The position numbers were made by a program, and so were the translations under genes. Shown here one piece after another: positions 9,878 to 23,650 of a stretch of DNA of 64,000 nucleotides. A model generated the notes under the pieces. It did not search any database. It had not been told where the DNA came from and worked only from the letters and a program-made list of their open reading frames with translations. Numbering within the stretch: the stretch's first letter is position 1; each line of letters opens with the position of its first letter. Source of the stretch: Rallus limicola (Eukaryota > Chordata > Aves > Gruiformes > Rallidae); contig JAKCOZ010000009.1 of NCBI GenBank assembly GCA_022605955.1, positions 2,976,001-3,040,000 of the forward strand, written 5' to 3'.

Positions 9878-11292
9878 CAGAGGATGCTGGTTTCAGGACA
9901 TACGCTGCAGATGAAGAGCAGCCACCCGACTGAACGAGATCACATTAAAGCACTGACCTCCTGTGCTGACAAGAACCTGCCCAGCTTATCTCCCACACAG
10001 CTGCCCGAGGAGAAGAGAGGTCAGACTGGGATCACAGCTCTATGCCAGCTGACTGCATCCACGCTGCTTCTGAGGCTCTTGAAGGATACAGGAAAACAGC
10101 AGATTGATGGTTTCGATAATCCTTTGAGACTGTTCCTCTTCTTTATTCAAGCATTTCTTTTGCTTGATGCTATTTTATCATTTGGGTTTAAATTTAAAAT
10201 AGCTCTGGCCTGAGAGGAAGCTCCTCCAAATGCCAGAGCTCACTGGACTGCCGCACCCTGCCTCCCTTCAACGTGACTCCAGCTTCGCTATCCTCACCCT
10301 CACTGAGAGAGACTTTACAAGCACTGACAGTGTTTATACTGTAAATACCAATCTGAGCACATCAGCCCTCCTCTTATACAGATGTTGTCAGCTTACAAAA
10401 CATCTGTCTCCTCCTAAACACCACCAGTATCCTATCTCTTTTTATTTTGTGTGTGATTTTTCTCCTTGCCTCTCAAAACACCCAGCCTGCTGTCTGTGCA
10501 AACTTTCTCACCACAACTTTCAGGGTGATCAAACCCATCTCCTATAAGCATTCTCACAGGTACAGGATGAGAGACCAGCCACCCTTGCCACAGCCTGGGT
10601 TTTAACACACTAAACTTTATGGAGAAGTCTGTATAACCTGTTAAAAGATCTCTTTTAACACAACACGGGCAAGGAAGCGATTCCACGAGGACTCAGGAGG
10701 CAGGGAATTATATTACATTACCCAAAACTGTTTTAAACATTGCACTGAAGGTGAAAGAGAAACCTTGCCATGACCAGGGAGCCTCTGATCCAACCCTGTG
10801 ACACAGGATACCTTGTTTCCTCACGATGCCACCCTGAGGTGTCTGAGTAGGGCTGACCCCTGTGAACCAATCCTTGCTGCCAATAAAGTCGCTTCAACGC
10901 TTAGCTCAGTTTGTAGGTGACAGCCTGGGTCATCAAATGGATGATGGGCTTTTATCTTCTGGAGCAATAAAGGGAAGGGGCTCTCCTTCAGCTCAAGAGC
11001 AATATTCAAACCCGTCTGAAACGGCCCATGCAAACCAGCACTGAGGACGTGGAGCAGGACTGGCAGTGGTGTTACTCCTGTGAGATGCTTCTCCCATGAA
11101 AACACGGTCCTTCTGTGCATCCTTCACAGCCCCCAAATTTGCCATGCAAAAATGGAAATCTCCAGTAATCCCATGGATCAAAGGGAGGCTTAAGGCTTTA
11201 AGGATTTGGCTGTCCTAGGAATGATGTTCTTACAGGATTGGATGCACGCTGGACCCCCTTCGCTTACAAGGGGCTTTTTTTAAATAGCATTT

Positions 11293-11336
11293 GGTGGGGG
11301 CAGGGAGGGGGGGGGAAATAGTAGGGGGAAGAAAAA
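11293..11336 (+). other. G-rich tract, G-quadruplex prone
   Basis: On the plus strand there are G runs of 5, 3, 10 and 5 separated by short loops (GGTGGGGGCAGGGAGG, then GTAGGGGG). This satisfies the four-run rule for an intramolecular G-quadruplex. Nothing nearby indicates a promoter. Confidence 0.6.
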
Positions 11337-11537
11337 GTAAACTAAGTTTATCCTTTAAAATGGCAACACACCGCAGCTGAAGTCTGCTGGCTTTATACAA
11401 ATTATATAATTAGTGCTTGGACTGAAAGATCAAGAGAAATTTGTAGCTTTTTTTTTCATTGCCTAAGTGCAGATGGAATTGCTACTGCAAGCTTTCTTAT
11501 CCTTGGCAGAAACCCAGCTTTTTCTTAAAAATACTTT

Positions 11538-11561
11538 GGGGGGTGGGGGGGAGAGGGGGGG
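11538..11561 (+). other. G-rich tract, G-quadruplex prone
   Basis: Three plus-strand G runs of 6, 7 and 7 bases, separated by T and AGA, lie about 200 bp from a similar tract. The longer runs can be split to give four G-tracts. It is not in a CpG island. Confidence 0.6.
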
Positions 11562-13302
11562 AAGCATCACGTCCTGTTCAGACTGTTACATCTCAAGTAT
11601 TCCTGAAGAGGAGCAAAGAGCCAGGGAGCTGTTGAAGGTGGCGATGCAGACGAAGTCAACGGCGTTTGGACGTGGCATCTTACAAAGCCAGGCATCCCGG
11701 GCACCGTGTGCCATCGTCACACTTCATTCCTCATGCTTTATAAATAATCTCCCACCAAGCCAAAGAGTAGGAGACTATACAGTCAGCAGCTACCACGAAC
11801 ATGATGAGCAAACCAGTTATTGCTGCTGACATAAGGGGCACAACGTTTCCATGCCGTGAGAAAGCGCTTTTGCTGGTAATAAAGGTGATTGCAGAGCCAA
11901 TACTGCAAGCTGTGATGCTGCAAAGATTAGCAGTCTGCCCTATACACAGACACACGAGGCACACAGGACTTCTCCAGCATGTCATCTGCCTTTAAAAATA
12001 ATCTGGATTTCAGGGGGAAAAAAAGCCAGAAGAAAAACAAGAGACTCAACCCCATCAACACACCCGCCGTAACATCAACCACAGAGCCAGAGGCGCTCCT
12101 GTCGTGAAAGGTAAACACGTAAGAGGAAGGCAGAGCAGAGGCTGAAAGCTCTGCACAATGATAAATTAAGTATGAGTCTTCTCAGCCTCCCAAAGCTACC
12201 TCAAGAGCTGCGGCACCTGCTCGCCCAACTGGGAACTGCCATGGTGGCACTCGGATTGTAGGCACAGGCAAGAAGTGTTGGCTACCAGTAGTAACGGGCT
12301 TTGGGGAACACAAGGAGAGCAAGGAGATGCTACGGGCCTTCTAACTCAAAACAACCCCACACAACAAAAACCCCAGCTTCTGGGGTTCAGTACTGCTCAC
12401 AGGAGCACAAGCTTTGGAATCACTTGAAAATATGCCTTTGAGTCCCAGAGGTTACAAAACCCAGAGAGCAGGACAGTAAATGGCTTACTAACCTGTTTAA
12501 TAGCTGCTGAAACGTTTATTTGGCAAAGGAAATAGACTCACCTTCCATCTTCCCAAACTTCTAGAAGTTAGACTACCTGAACACTCATTCCTGGACTCCT
12601 ATTCACCCTACCTAGGATTACCTTAGCTCCTCCCTCATCTGAAACCTGTACTGCGACAGCAAATCCATCCCCAAAACACCCCAACATCCCCGGTCAGCCT
12701 GACACATCCTACGGTGCTTCCTACCCAAGAGGAGTGTTTTAATTCTTCCATTCTCACTGAAGTGGTGCTCCCTCAGGAAAGCAATCAAATGAGCTCCTCT
12801 ATTAAATTATAATATACATCTGCCTGCAGTTGTTTAACAGGCACCTGAGTTTCTCTTACAAGAGGGTGTCCTTCAGCGTTGAGAGGGAACGTGTTCCCAT
12901 GCTGCTCAATTATTGTCTTGCTAGAGAAGTATCAGACCTCTGGAATGAAGGTTAACCACCCTGACGTGTAAAACCAGCTGCTCGTATCATTAATGACAAT
13001 ATTGCATTTATAGTCTACAAGCACAGAATTCAGTGGAGAAAAGTGACGTATGAAAAGGAATACTGTCCTAATTCAGCATCATTAAAATCCAAGTGAGGGG
13101 AAAATCCCCACCAATCTGCACTCTACAATCTGCCTTATCTAACGTAACCACTACACAAGCTTGTCATTGCAGGGGGCTCCTATTAAAAAAGGATGATGTG
13201 GAACAGGGGAAGGTCTGCACATCGTTTATAGGACCCACTAGAACATGCTGGCTCTTCTCCCTTGTACTTTAGAGACACAAGGCAGTTTTGGCCAAGATCT
13301 TT

Positions 13303-13647
13303 CACAGAATCAGAATTACAAGGTTGGAAAAGACCTTTAAGATCATCAAGTCCAACTGTTCCTGTCCTATGCTAACCCATATCCCTGAGCACCTCATCTA
13401 CCCGTCTGTTAAACACACCCAAGGGTGGGGACTCAGCCCCTTCCCTGGGCAGCCTGTGCCAGGGCCTGACAACCCTTTCAGGGAAGAACTTTTCCCTAAT
13501 GTCTGCTCTGACCCTGCCCTGGCACAGCTTGAGCCCATTGCCCCTCATCCTGTCCCCTGGCTGAAGAGACCATCGCCCACCTCTCTGCACCCTCCTGTCA
13601 GTTCATCGTAGGCAGTGATAAGGTCTCCCCTCAGCCTCCTCTTCTCT
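13303..13647 (-). mobile_element. CR1 LINE 3' fragment, [13 protein letters not shown] class
   Basis: Minus-strand CR1 copy. Read on the plus strand it starts with the inverted octamer tail (CACAGAATCAGAATTACAAG), continues through CACCTCATCTACCCGTCTGTT, and ends in the complement of the [10 protein letters not shown] codons. The ORF2 part is only the last few dozen codons and is broken. It is the inverse of the copies at 5.0, 21.6 and 27.3 kb. Confidence 0.94.
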
Positions 13648-16600
13648 TTATCAAGACTTCGAGGGATCCTTCCCTGCAGAGAGGCAGGGAGACCTTTGGT
13701 TAGATCCCTTACACTACCCCATCCCCTTAGAGACATGTTTTTAAACCAAGGAGTTGTGTTTCACAAGCTGTAGGTGGCTCCAGAAGAAGATGCAGAGATG
13801 TGTGCCCAGGTCACGACAACACTGGGAAATCCTAACACCAGGCTAGTCAGCATCACACTGCAAGCATCCTGTCTTCCATACAACCATGGTTATCATGAGC
13901 TACCTGTACCACACCACCAGACCCAGGACCATCAAACACAGAGCATAGCTTCACCAAGGAGAAACAGATGAGGAAAACTGCTCCCAATGCTGTGGCAGAG
14001 CAAGGTGGCAAAGGACAGGGAAAACACATCCAGTGGCAGATAGATCTGCTCTTGCACGGGTCAGAAAGAGAAAAGCAGTGTAATTTTCACAGAGCACAAG
14101 CTGAACACAATCAGAGTGGAAAAAGAAAAAAAAGAAAGAAGATAAATAGTGCTGTCTCCAACCAGAGGGGAGGAAAAAAGTCAATAAAACCAATTATCAC
14201 TGCTTTGGTAGGCTCCCAGTCCCCAAAAGCAAGTAAAATCTTCCCCTTGCATGTGCATGTGTTTTGTTTATCAGTAAAGAAAGGGAGATCCTACCTTTAA
14301 ATTAAAAAAAAAAAAAAAAAAAAAAAGAAAACCAACTGTACAGTTCTGTGTCTCAGCCTTTACTTGGAGCCCCAGATGAAAACCAGCACCTCATGTAACT
14401 CAGGCGCACTGGCAGCCAGAGATCTCATCTCAGCACTACAGAAGACAATGTGAAAAGCACTGCCAGGCAGGTCAGCGACAGCAGAAACCAAATGAGCTTG
14501 TTACCAGCCCCCATGCAGGACAACAGGCTGCATTTTGCAGCCCTCAGTCCCAGAAGGACCAACACTCACAGGATTCTTAAGAGAGCACGTAGGCGCTGAG
14601 CCTGTTAGTACCTGGAAGGCTGCATTCACAAACCTCTGAGAACAACATCTCCAGTGTTTTTGTACTTGAAAGGAAGGGTTTCAGGTGACAGCAGAAGAAA
14701 AGAAACCAACAACAGGAAGCAAGAAATTGTTGGGGAATAATTCAAACGTGAAACTGTTAATTAGATACACAGAGAACTTCCAGAAGCAGCGACAGGGTAG
14801 GCAAAACCCGAAAGCTGCATCTCTTATAAACAAGTGTGAATGCAAAGAGTAAATCTATCTACCTTCCAAACCAGGATTTGACTTAGTAATCCCTTGTTTA
14901 CAGATTTTGGATGTGCCTCTTTTCTTAGAACCCATGTTCTGTGAAGGATGCCCCTGCAAGATTAAGGCAAGAAGTAAATGTAAATATCACAGCATTTCAA
15001 AAGGAAAAGAGGAAAACTGTTTATTGTTCCGAGTTTTCTTGAGCACGGAGCATGGCAAACAGCTTCTGCTCCTGTTTAACAGGGGATTCACCAGTATGTA
15101 AGTAAACAGAGCTTCTTGTTACCAAACAGGCAGCCCTCCACAAGCTCAAAAGAATTCCAGGCACAATTCGCAGGGTTTCAGATAAGACAGGTGAAAGGAA
15201 GGAGCTGAGCAGTACAAAGATGTTTGTGTAGGAGAGGAGAGAGCTGCACATAACCATGTTGTTACTTCAATATCTGGAGGATGTAGGAGTAGCATGGGAA
15301 AGAATCCCACTGCGCCGGCCACCGTGTAAACACGGAGCAAGAGCAGCCTCCTCCAAAAAAAGCCTATCGTTAAAGTATAAATGAGAAGATAAACAGCTAT
15401 TAGCACAAGGTCAATCAGAGGACAATCTGCAATTCCTATTAAAACTCCTTTTCCTTCTGCCGAACCCACTGGAAAACTCAAAGAAGGTTTCAAGATAAAC
15501 ACCAGGACTCCCAGCATCCAGGCCTTACGAACCGTTGCTCGATCCAAGTGCCAGGCTTGCTTTTTGGAAGACAGAGGGTACCCCAATTCCCATTTTACAC
15601 AGGGGCAAACAGACAGCTGAATGTAACCACAGCAGGCTCCGGGTGAAACTAGACCAGCCTTCGGGCCCTGGACACAGTGAATCGCCCTCGGCATTGAGAT
15701 ATGGCTTGGTAGAAGTAGATCCGGCTGGTTGCGGCCTACCGCAGGAAGCCGGTGGCATCAGCAGAGCCCACCCTGCTCCCAAGGACGGGCCCACAGACAC
15801 CGCAGACAGATGAGGAATAGGAGGGACGTGTTTTGGGGGGAGCTGCATGGGGAAAGGGAGACGCAGACAGACTGAGATGAGTATTATTATATATACACGA
15901 GCTGACAAGGAGAGACAGGCAGTGATTGACGCCCTATATAACAAACACAACTGGTAAAAGTCTAGACAGGCTCTCAGCACATAAATACCAATTGTATCAA
16001 ACCTGCTGCTGGAGGGGACTTGCAGCAACCTCTAATTTTAAGATTCTCCCTGCATTTTAGAAGACAAGGCAGCAGTCCCCTCTCTGGCTCTGTCCCCACA
16101 CCGACTCTGCTGATTTGCATAACCAGACAGATCAGATAAACCCCGTGGTTTAGAAATACTTTTCAAGTTCACTCTCAATAGGTAAATTGAGGAAAATGAT
16201 GGGTTTGGGTTGGTTTTTCTCCCCCAGCAAAGAAAAGGCAAGGAGGAGAGCAACCCTTTCCCCACTTAACCCCGTTCATCCTTCTTCATCCTCCTGGTGA
16301 GCTGCAAAACCAATCTGCATGCAGCACCGTCACTGTCACACGCTGGATGGTTGGGCTTTTTCCCTCTGAGAGGAAACATGAGAACAGTTTCCCACTGTGT
16401 TGTTTCCAAGCATTTTTGCCTAAACTATTAAAGCACAAAGTTAACTACTCCTGCCCCAACCCTCCCGCTCTGTCAACACAGTGTGCACCCAAACATCAAC
16501 CCTTTATCATCACACTTTCAGAAATGCTTTGCAAGTACCAGCACTGGAGTTAAAACTCCTCACATGCTTCTGTGATGGGTAACCCCACCAGAAGGCACCA

Positions 16601-19600
16601 ATGCCATGGAAACTCTTCAGGTAAGTTACCCAAATAATTTGGGAGGCTGAAACATGGGGTTGATCTTTCAATGAAGAGACCCACAACATGAAGGCAGGGA
16701 GGGAGAGCTGCAGAGGGATGACTGCAATCGTATGGAGAAGCTTCAGGTTTCAGGAAGGAGAGAGGCTTCTTCTCAAATCATTCCTCTTGAGGGTGAAGAT
16801 AAATCACTGGGGTTTATTACTTGACAGGAAGCCATCAGGTGGAACTCACCTGTCTCACAACAAAATACCTTGCTGTGCCTGCACATCAGGGATGCTCCAA
16901 CCATGGAAGGAAGTCAAGAATGCTGAAGAAACCAATTCTTCCCCACACAGCCTGCTCTTCACGTTGATCCACTCCAAGATTTTGCTTTTCCCCACCCTCT
17001 CTCTGTTTTCTCTCCTTCTTAAAAAAAAATTAGGACAACAAAGGTGTTAGCAGACCCATCTGGAGATGCTGGAATTGCTTCAGGAAGTTCCTGGAGGGAG
17101 AACTACTGGTGTGACAGTGAGTTTTTACCAATGGGAAACAGCAAGCCCAAATCCCACTAAGGCAACAGAGAATTTAAAGCAACTTCATACTTCCCATCTC
17201 CTTATCAGAGTAGATTTTCTTTCCAGCCAAAGCACTTCAAAAACACACATTTCAACCACAACCAGCTTGAGGACTCCAAGTTACACGTCCAACAAGAGCT
17301 CCTACTGAAAGATGACCAAAACCACCAGCAAAGGCTTGAGGACCAGGAGCGAAAGGGCCAGCACACTACAAATCTTCTGTGGAGTCAGTTGACCACATCA
17401 GGCCAAAAGCAGCATCAAGTGTTTATTTTATTAGCAGCAAGTTTGTTTATCTTAAGTATGTCTGACATTGCCATCATTCAACATCAGCTGCCACTCTCCA
17501 GCTCTGGTCTCCTCCCCTCCTTCAGGCTTCCAGTAAAATTAGGCCCTAAATTAAGGTTCCAGTAAAATAATTACAGTTGGCAGGTATTTTTCAACACTGA
17601 TTTGGCAACCAAGAAACCAAAGCACAACAAAACAGAATCAAATCAAGCATTACTCAGTGTTTCTCAGAAACAACTTGTTCTGTAGATTGTATTTTTGCTG
17701 GTGGATGGGTTTGCTCTGTGACTATTTCATGTGCTCTATGGACTTCAGAAAAGCAGTGGCTAGGCAGCTTATTAAACCTTCCTAAGCTAGAATAGGGGGG
17801 ATAAAAGTATCTTAGGTCCTTCAAAACAACAACAAAATTGACAACAGAAAGAAAAAGACTTGCTCAAAAACAGAGTGCATTTTTTGTGGAGAAAGGGATG
17901 GCAAGAAAAAGGAAAGCATGAAGGAACAACCACCTCATCCCTTCCCAAAGCACATGCTCCAGTGGCCACTGTAGGAAGAGGACAGGCTTTGGAGGCTTTC
18001 TTCATGCCCTCAATCTAAGGAGAAAAGGCACCCTGCTTCGGGCTCCTGGCCAAGAGACAGACACCTGGAGCTGGACAGGAAAACCCTGAACTTGCAGTCA
18101 GTCTTCTTACTCAGCCTTGTCCACAGCTGACGATCAGGACACAGCACAAATCACTACTCTGTTTCTGCACAAAGGAGGATACACTTATTTAAATCCAAAT
18201 AATGTAAATTCTCAGTGAGGCAACCCAGATCATCACCTCTGTTTTTACTGGCAGCTATTTGATTAGCAAAAGCTCCCTTGTAATCAGCTGGTAACCATTA
18301 AATCCTGTGGATCCCCATGTAAATTTAGCTTCCTCTTGCTAAAATCTGAGGAGGGGGGTGTCCACAAACCATAACTTCCCATACATGTACTGCAGTTCCC
18401 AGTGGTTCCTTTCTTTTTGGTGGAAAACAGTTCTTACTGAGGCCATACTGCATTGGTGTGGTTACATGTCAGGCTGCAATGGAACACAATTCTTCACTCT
18501 GATTTATTTCTCCTGTGCTGTTTCTAAAATAAGCCTTGCCTGTATCACTGTGCAGGAAACCCTCTGCATGGGACCAGACCAACATCAAAAGACAGAAGGG
18601 ACCCATGTTGAGTGGTTTTACCTCCAAGTCTTCTGGTTAAACACTCTCCTTTCTCTTGTACTGCCCTTGGGACCTCGCTTTCATTGCTCCATCATGAGCT
18701 CTGGAGACAGACACACACAGATGCCCATATCCCATAACTCAGCTCTTCCTCACTTGGAGACCACCAGACATAAAACTACCATGCTCACAGTCAACCAGCC
18801 TGGAGCAGGACCCCTGGATGACATTGCCCTCTGGGAAGGAACTGACATAGTACAGCTTATCTTCCAAAAGTTTGTGCTCAAGGGTTGTTTTTTTTCCCCT
18901 CCAGTTGAAACATGAAAACAGAAAAAAAATTATTATTTGGTAGCCCTGTCTTGGTTTCCTCAGACCCCTGAGCAAGGTCAAAACTCTTCTCTCAGCATTC
19001 ACAAGACACCCTTACCTCCCACCCACCCCAAACCTTCCTGGTGGACTCAATAATGGTGGTGCTCTGGATTTATGGGTTGACTCATTTGAGGACCGAGAGC
19101 CAAAGGACACACTGCTCTTGGAGAGGGAAACGTTAGTGCCACATGGATGTCACAAGTGCATCCACATTGTCCACCCAGTACCGACACAAAAGGTGCATGG
19201 GCAACATCTGATACATGCAGAGTCCCACCAACCCCTTGGGATGGGCTCAGTGGCTTTGGGAAGGCTGTGAAGCCATGACAGGCTTTTGCATCTCACTTCA
19301 CATGTCTCTGTTTCTGTATTCCTAGCAATTCCATGGGGGAACAGGAGGAAAACACTAAATCCCTGTCAGTCCACTAATCTGCCCAGTGTGTGGGGAATGC
19401 TACCAGGAAAGGGAAAAACAGGGTGGAAAGAAAAAGCAGCAGCTGTCACATGCAGAAGCACAACAGCACCAGAGTCCTTCAAAGATTTCTAAGAAGGCTC
19501 CATCACCACCATCACTTTCTTCCATATGCAAACGATATGCTAATGAGCCCTTTGGATAATTCGGTCTGTAGGTACAGTGTAGGTGCTTGCTAAAACACAG

Positions 19601-20171
19601 GTGCCAGCACCCAGCCAATACAATGGGCATTCTTACTACTTCACACCATTAAAAAATGAGAGGAAAAGGTCAGAGAAAAGTGTGAGGTGAGAGAGAACCC
19701 CATCTGCAGAAGGATTTTAAGGTGCTTTACCCCCAGTTTCTTTCTCCCCAGAAGCACGGCTGCCGTCAGAGAGCTGTTTCCAGAAGGAAACGGCGTTGCT
19801 AACTCAGCCCTCGCTTGATTCCCACACTTTATCATTCCCCCTTCCTGTTTTTGCTGCCTTGGGAGGGTGATGAGTAGGGGTGGGAGGAAAATCAAGAGGG
19901 GAAGGAGCCCCCCAGCTCTCTGAACAGTTGCCTCAGGAAGTGGAGTGTTTAACAACCGGCCCGGAACGCTGATCTTCGATTTGCAGGTCAGTTGGCCAAA
20001 GACACGATGCACAGAGAGGAAGAAGCCACGTCCTAACGACAGCTGAGGTTCCAAAAACAACAACCCTGGCCAGGCAGGAAACGAAACACATACCTACCCC
20101 CTCTTCCTCTGCCCATATGTACTGCTCCTTTCTCTTCCCATACTTTGAAAACACAGCAAATAAGGTTTGAC
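13648..20171. other. Unique non-coding DNA (6.5 kb)
   Basis: I see no gene, RNA or transposon. An A23 run lies at 14304-14326. Open frames on the minus strand at 15146-16028 are 167-182 codons long but have no domain and overlap each other in two frames. A minus-strand splice-like pair (TTTCTTCAG before, GACAG|GTGAGT after) would define 16850-16922 (73 bp), but one frame has an early stop and there is no other support. The Met-rich frame at 18358-18915 is likewise unsupported. Confidence 0.55.
14304..14326 (+). repeat. A23 homopolymer
   Basis: A run of 23 A residues with no transposon body immediately upstream. It may be the trace of an old retroposed tail or simply a microsatellite. Confidence 0.9.
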
Positions 20172-20312
20172 CAAGGCCAGGTTGGCTGGGGCCCTGGGCA
20201 ACCTTGTGTAGATCCAAGCCTGGAGGTTGGTGTCCCTGCCTGTGGCAGGGGGGTTGGAACTCTGTGATCATTGGGGTCTCTTCCAACCCAGACCAGTCTA
20301 TGATTCTATGAC
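20172..20312 (+). mobile_element. CR1 LINE 3' tail, GCCAGGTTGGCTGG class
   Basis: Only the terminal 140 bp of a CR1 3' UTR remain. It has AAGGCCAGGTTGGCTGGGGC, the CTTGTGTAGATCCAAGCCTGGAGG block, and the tail GATTCTATG. It belongs to the class shared with 23.65, 33.35, 49.4, 57.8 and 59.2 kb. Confidence 0.94.
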
Positions 20313-21605
20313 TGCAAACATCTGCCACCACACCTCCCAACACTGCCCACAGGTTTGATACTCACTTGCTTTAAGTAATAATTGAACAGGACACTGCGTT
20401 TTGGAGGTGGCTCTGAGACATTCACTAGGTTCCACCCTCCCCAACATATACATAGTGAAGCAGATGGATCACACTGGAGATGAGTCACTCCAAAACAAGA
20501 GAATAAACCCCCATCAAATGCTGGGGGTTTTGTGTTTAACATTCTCCAGCTCCTTTCTTGGAGCATTTGGCAAGGCTCTGGCAAACACTCCTCCCGCGGA
20601 AATCAAGCGGCGATTTTGTCAGTGAAATAAGTCTCTTGAGTGCTTAAAATATTCATTTTGGCCTCTACCTATCTCCTCCTTCCACTTCAGGTTTGCTCCC
20701 TCCCAAAGCTGACAAAGGAGGAAGGAAAGCCACTGCAAGCACAGCCATCGCTGACACCGAAAACACAGCGGAGGCGGCTCTCCCAAGCTCCAGACCACTG
20801 GAGATGCTCAAGCAGACCTGATCCTTGTAGCTGCTTCTGAAGGTCACCCCAGAGAAAGGGCTTGGATACACGCAGGGCTTGAACGCTGAGCTTTCACTCT
20901 CGAAGGGTTTGGCAGCAACATCGTTTGGCTAAAGGCCAATTAAAAGGAGGGTAAAACTGAAAGTTAAGGGTGAGAGCCTTCAGTGCACACGGCAAAGCAA
21001 AAGGAGCCAGTAAAAACCAACCCTGAGCCCAGCGCTTAGCGCTGCCGTGGTCCATCCGTGCTATACCCACCTGCTGCTCCAAAGCTCTACACGCCTTACG
21101 CACAGACACCATGGGAATCACGGTGATGCAGCTCGATCTGCACACGGATTGCTGATGACACTGATCTGAGGGACACCTGGGACGCTGCCCTAGAGCATCT
21201 TCACACCGACTGCTACGTACTCCAAAGCTACACCGCATGCAATTATTAATGCTATGAACATACCTGGAGCTACCCCACAAGCCTTGCCCCTTTGCTTAGA
21301 GCTCTGTTCAGGAGCACCTGCGTGTTTAGTACCCCTGCTCTCACATCCACACAGAGATAGTCATTCCTTCCACATCAGCAGAGGCTGGTGCCTAAGCAGT
21401 GGTACGAGTGACACAGGTAGTGCAGCAATCAATGGTTCGGGCTGGTCATCTTCCCCACAGAGTTTGCCCAGCCTGTGGTAAGAGGTGAGCAGCAGAAAGG
21501 AGTGGGAGCTGTGGATCCGTGTCCGTGGTCACAAACCTGAGCCCAAATGGTGTAGCAGACAGTCATCCAGTGCTGACTTTGGTACCCAAACACCGTTTCC
21601 ATTGG
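20313..21605. other. Unique non-coding DNA
   Basis: No gene or repeat is recognised. A minus-strand donor-like site (AGCAA|GTGAGT) is at 20365/20364 without a good acceptor. Confidence 0.55.
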
Positions 21606-22134
21606 TGCCCCTGTATTCAGCATTGGTGAGGCCACACCTGAAGTTCTGTGTCCAGTTCTGGGCTGCTCACCATCAGAAGGACACCGGGGTCCTGGAACAA
21701 GTCCAGAGAAGGGCAACCAGGCTGGGGAAGGGGCTGGAGAGCAAACCTTCCCAGGAGCGGCTGAGGGAGCTGGGGGTGTTCAGCCTGGAGAAGAGGAGGC
21801 TGAGGGGAGACCTGATCCCCACCTACACTGACCTGACAGGAGGGTGTAGAGAGGTGGGTGATGGTCTCTTCAGCCAGGGGACAGGTGACAGGATGAGGGG
21901 CAATGGGCTCAAGCTGTGCCAGGGCAGGGTCAGAGCAGATGTGAGGGAAAAGTTCTTCCCCCAAAGGGTTGTCAGGCACTGGCACAGGCTGCCCAGGGAG
22001 GGGGCTGAGTCACCAACCCTGGATGTGTTTAACAAAAGGGTAGCTGAGGTACTTAGGGATATGGTTTAGCTTAGGATGGGAATGGTTGGACTTGATGATC
22101 TTGAAGGTCTTTTCCAACGTTGTGATTCTGTGAT
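21606..22134 (+). mobile_element. CR1 LINE 3' fragment with one long open frame
   Basis: A 5'-truncated CR1 whose C-terminal ORF2 frame stays open from the truncation to the natural stop at about 22069 (within 21485-22069). Landmarks are [30 protein letters not shown] and the C-terminal [13 protein letters not shown]. The 3' UTR ends GATGATCTTGAAGGTCTTTT, then TTGTGATTCTGTGATC. It is the best-preserved copy of its class in the window, but it lacks the polymerase core and ORF1. Confidence 0.96.
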
Positions 22135-23650
22135 CCAAGTGAGCCAATATATGCTGAAGGAAAGTGTTGGCAAATACACTAGTGAACAGAAATGTGTTAA
22201 AGCAGTCAGAATTAATGACACCAATGTTGTGTCAAACATCCACCACACTGAACACACTCTTCTCTTAAATACAAATACTACAATGGACCTCAACGGACAA
22301 ACACATCACATTCACAACAAGCATTTTGTAATAAACCTACCATCCAGATTGCTTCATGATCTCTATAAAGAGACATGACTTTCAGAATTACTATAAATCC
22401 AGGACAATTAGAAGCAGCATCATTTATCACAATATACCTAGAGCTGCATATATTGGCTCAAATGTATTTCTATACACACAAATATATGTCTATACATACA
22501 CCCATATATATGTATATATTAAAAAAACTAGTGTGCTCAACTGGCTTCAAACAGAACTGAGAGCCTCTCTTTACAGGTGTTGCCTTATTACACATTTGCA
22601 ACTGCATTTTGTCCTGTATTTTTGCTTTTGAGTGCAATCAAAAATGTATTTGCCAGCACACAAAGCATTGGCTTATTAAAAAAAAAAAAGGCTGACAGAA
22701 ACTGGCAGGAGACAAAAGCATGGGGAAGGGATGGTGGAGCTCTAACCACACACCAGGCTCATGCTCAGTTAACTGCATCCCCAGCACAAAGGCACGACTC
22801 CAAATCTGAAAAGCCCTCATATATTTTTGTCTTATAAACCCCAAGCAATCATCAGCCAGGTCTGGTGGTAATTAAAAGAGAGGAGGGGGCTCCAGAGGAT
22901 GGTGTGCAGGCCCAAGATGAGGTGCCATTTCAGCTGGCTGGACATCACAAACCCTTTAGACTTCAAGAGCCGCTGGCTAATCGCTTCTGGTGTTGTATGT
23001 TGTCCTCAGCCAAGGGAGGAATGTGATGGAGAGTAAAATGTACATTGCTAATTTGCTGTAAAAGGTACATTTGGAGAAAAATAGCAGTATTCTGATCTAA
23101 TAAATAAGAGTATTCTGATTTACAGCACATAAGGTGAGGAAAGATGGGTGAAAGCATTACTTGCAGACTTTGGGAGGAAAAAATGCAATCTTGGGAAAAA
23201 GTTAAAAAAAGAAAAGAGTCACCAAGTCTAAAGAATAAGTTCATTTTTCTGCTGGCTGAAAGAGTCTAGAAGTTTGTTACCAAACCAAATCTTTAAGAGT
23301 AAACCAGAAAAAGGAGTTTTCCCACCCACAAGGACTCATGTGCCACAGCAGCTGAGTACCAACACGCCAGGAGCCAGCGCGCTCACACTGCGCACCGAAG
23401 GTGCTACTGTAATTAGACAGTCGGTCCCTTGACAGATGATGATCCATTGCTCCTCAGGGACCACAAGTGTACTGGCTGTTCTCTCAGCACCCGTTGGAGG
23501 GGAAGAGGAGAACACACTGTAAAAGAAATTAACATGGAAACCCCCCCCTCCCCACCCAGCGGAACAGTTGCTCCTGTGGATGCACGAGGAAACACGACGC
23601 TGTTTCACTGCGCTTCCACTGCATCAGCAGAGGGGTGGCAGCAGGGACAG
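22135..23650. other. Unique non-coding DNA, AT-rich
   Basis: No gene is seen. A degenerate AT/AC microsatellite spans about 22460-22520 (CTATACATACACCCATATAT). The remainder is AT-rich unique sequence. Confidence 0.6.

Larger units (their letters stand above)
9871..13302. other. Unique non-coding DNA
   Basis: No gene or transposon is recognised. Two G-rich tracts (11293-11336 and 11538-11561) are listed separately. A minus-strand donor-like site (GGAAG|GTGAGT) lies at 12540/12539, but I found no convincing acceptor for it. Confidence 0.55.

Noticed and set aside
8490..9914. Second open frame across the minisatellite
   Set aside because: It reads the same 35-residue cycle as the 8198-9877 frame, one base shifted. 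Two such frames cannot both be genes, and this one lacks a plausible leader.
15146..16028. Two overlapping minus-strand frames of 182 and 167 codons
   Set aside because: No domain, they overlap in different frames, there is no splice or promoter context, and the composition fits chance.
16850..16922. 73-bp minus-strand splice-like pair
   Set aside because: Moderate acceptor, a stop in one frame and no other evidence. Several such pairs are expected by chance in 64 kb.
18358..18915. 185-codon plus-strand frame
   Set aside because: No recognisable domain and no exon signals; a shorter frame overlaps on the other strand.
21485..22069. 194-codon open frame
   Set aside because: It is the C-terminal part of CR1 ORF2 in a 5'-truncated copy, not a host gene.
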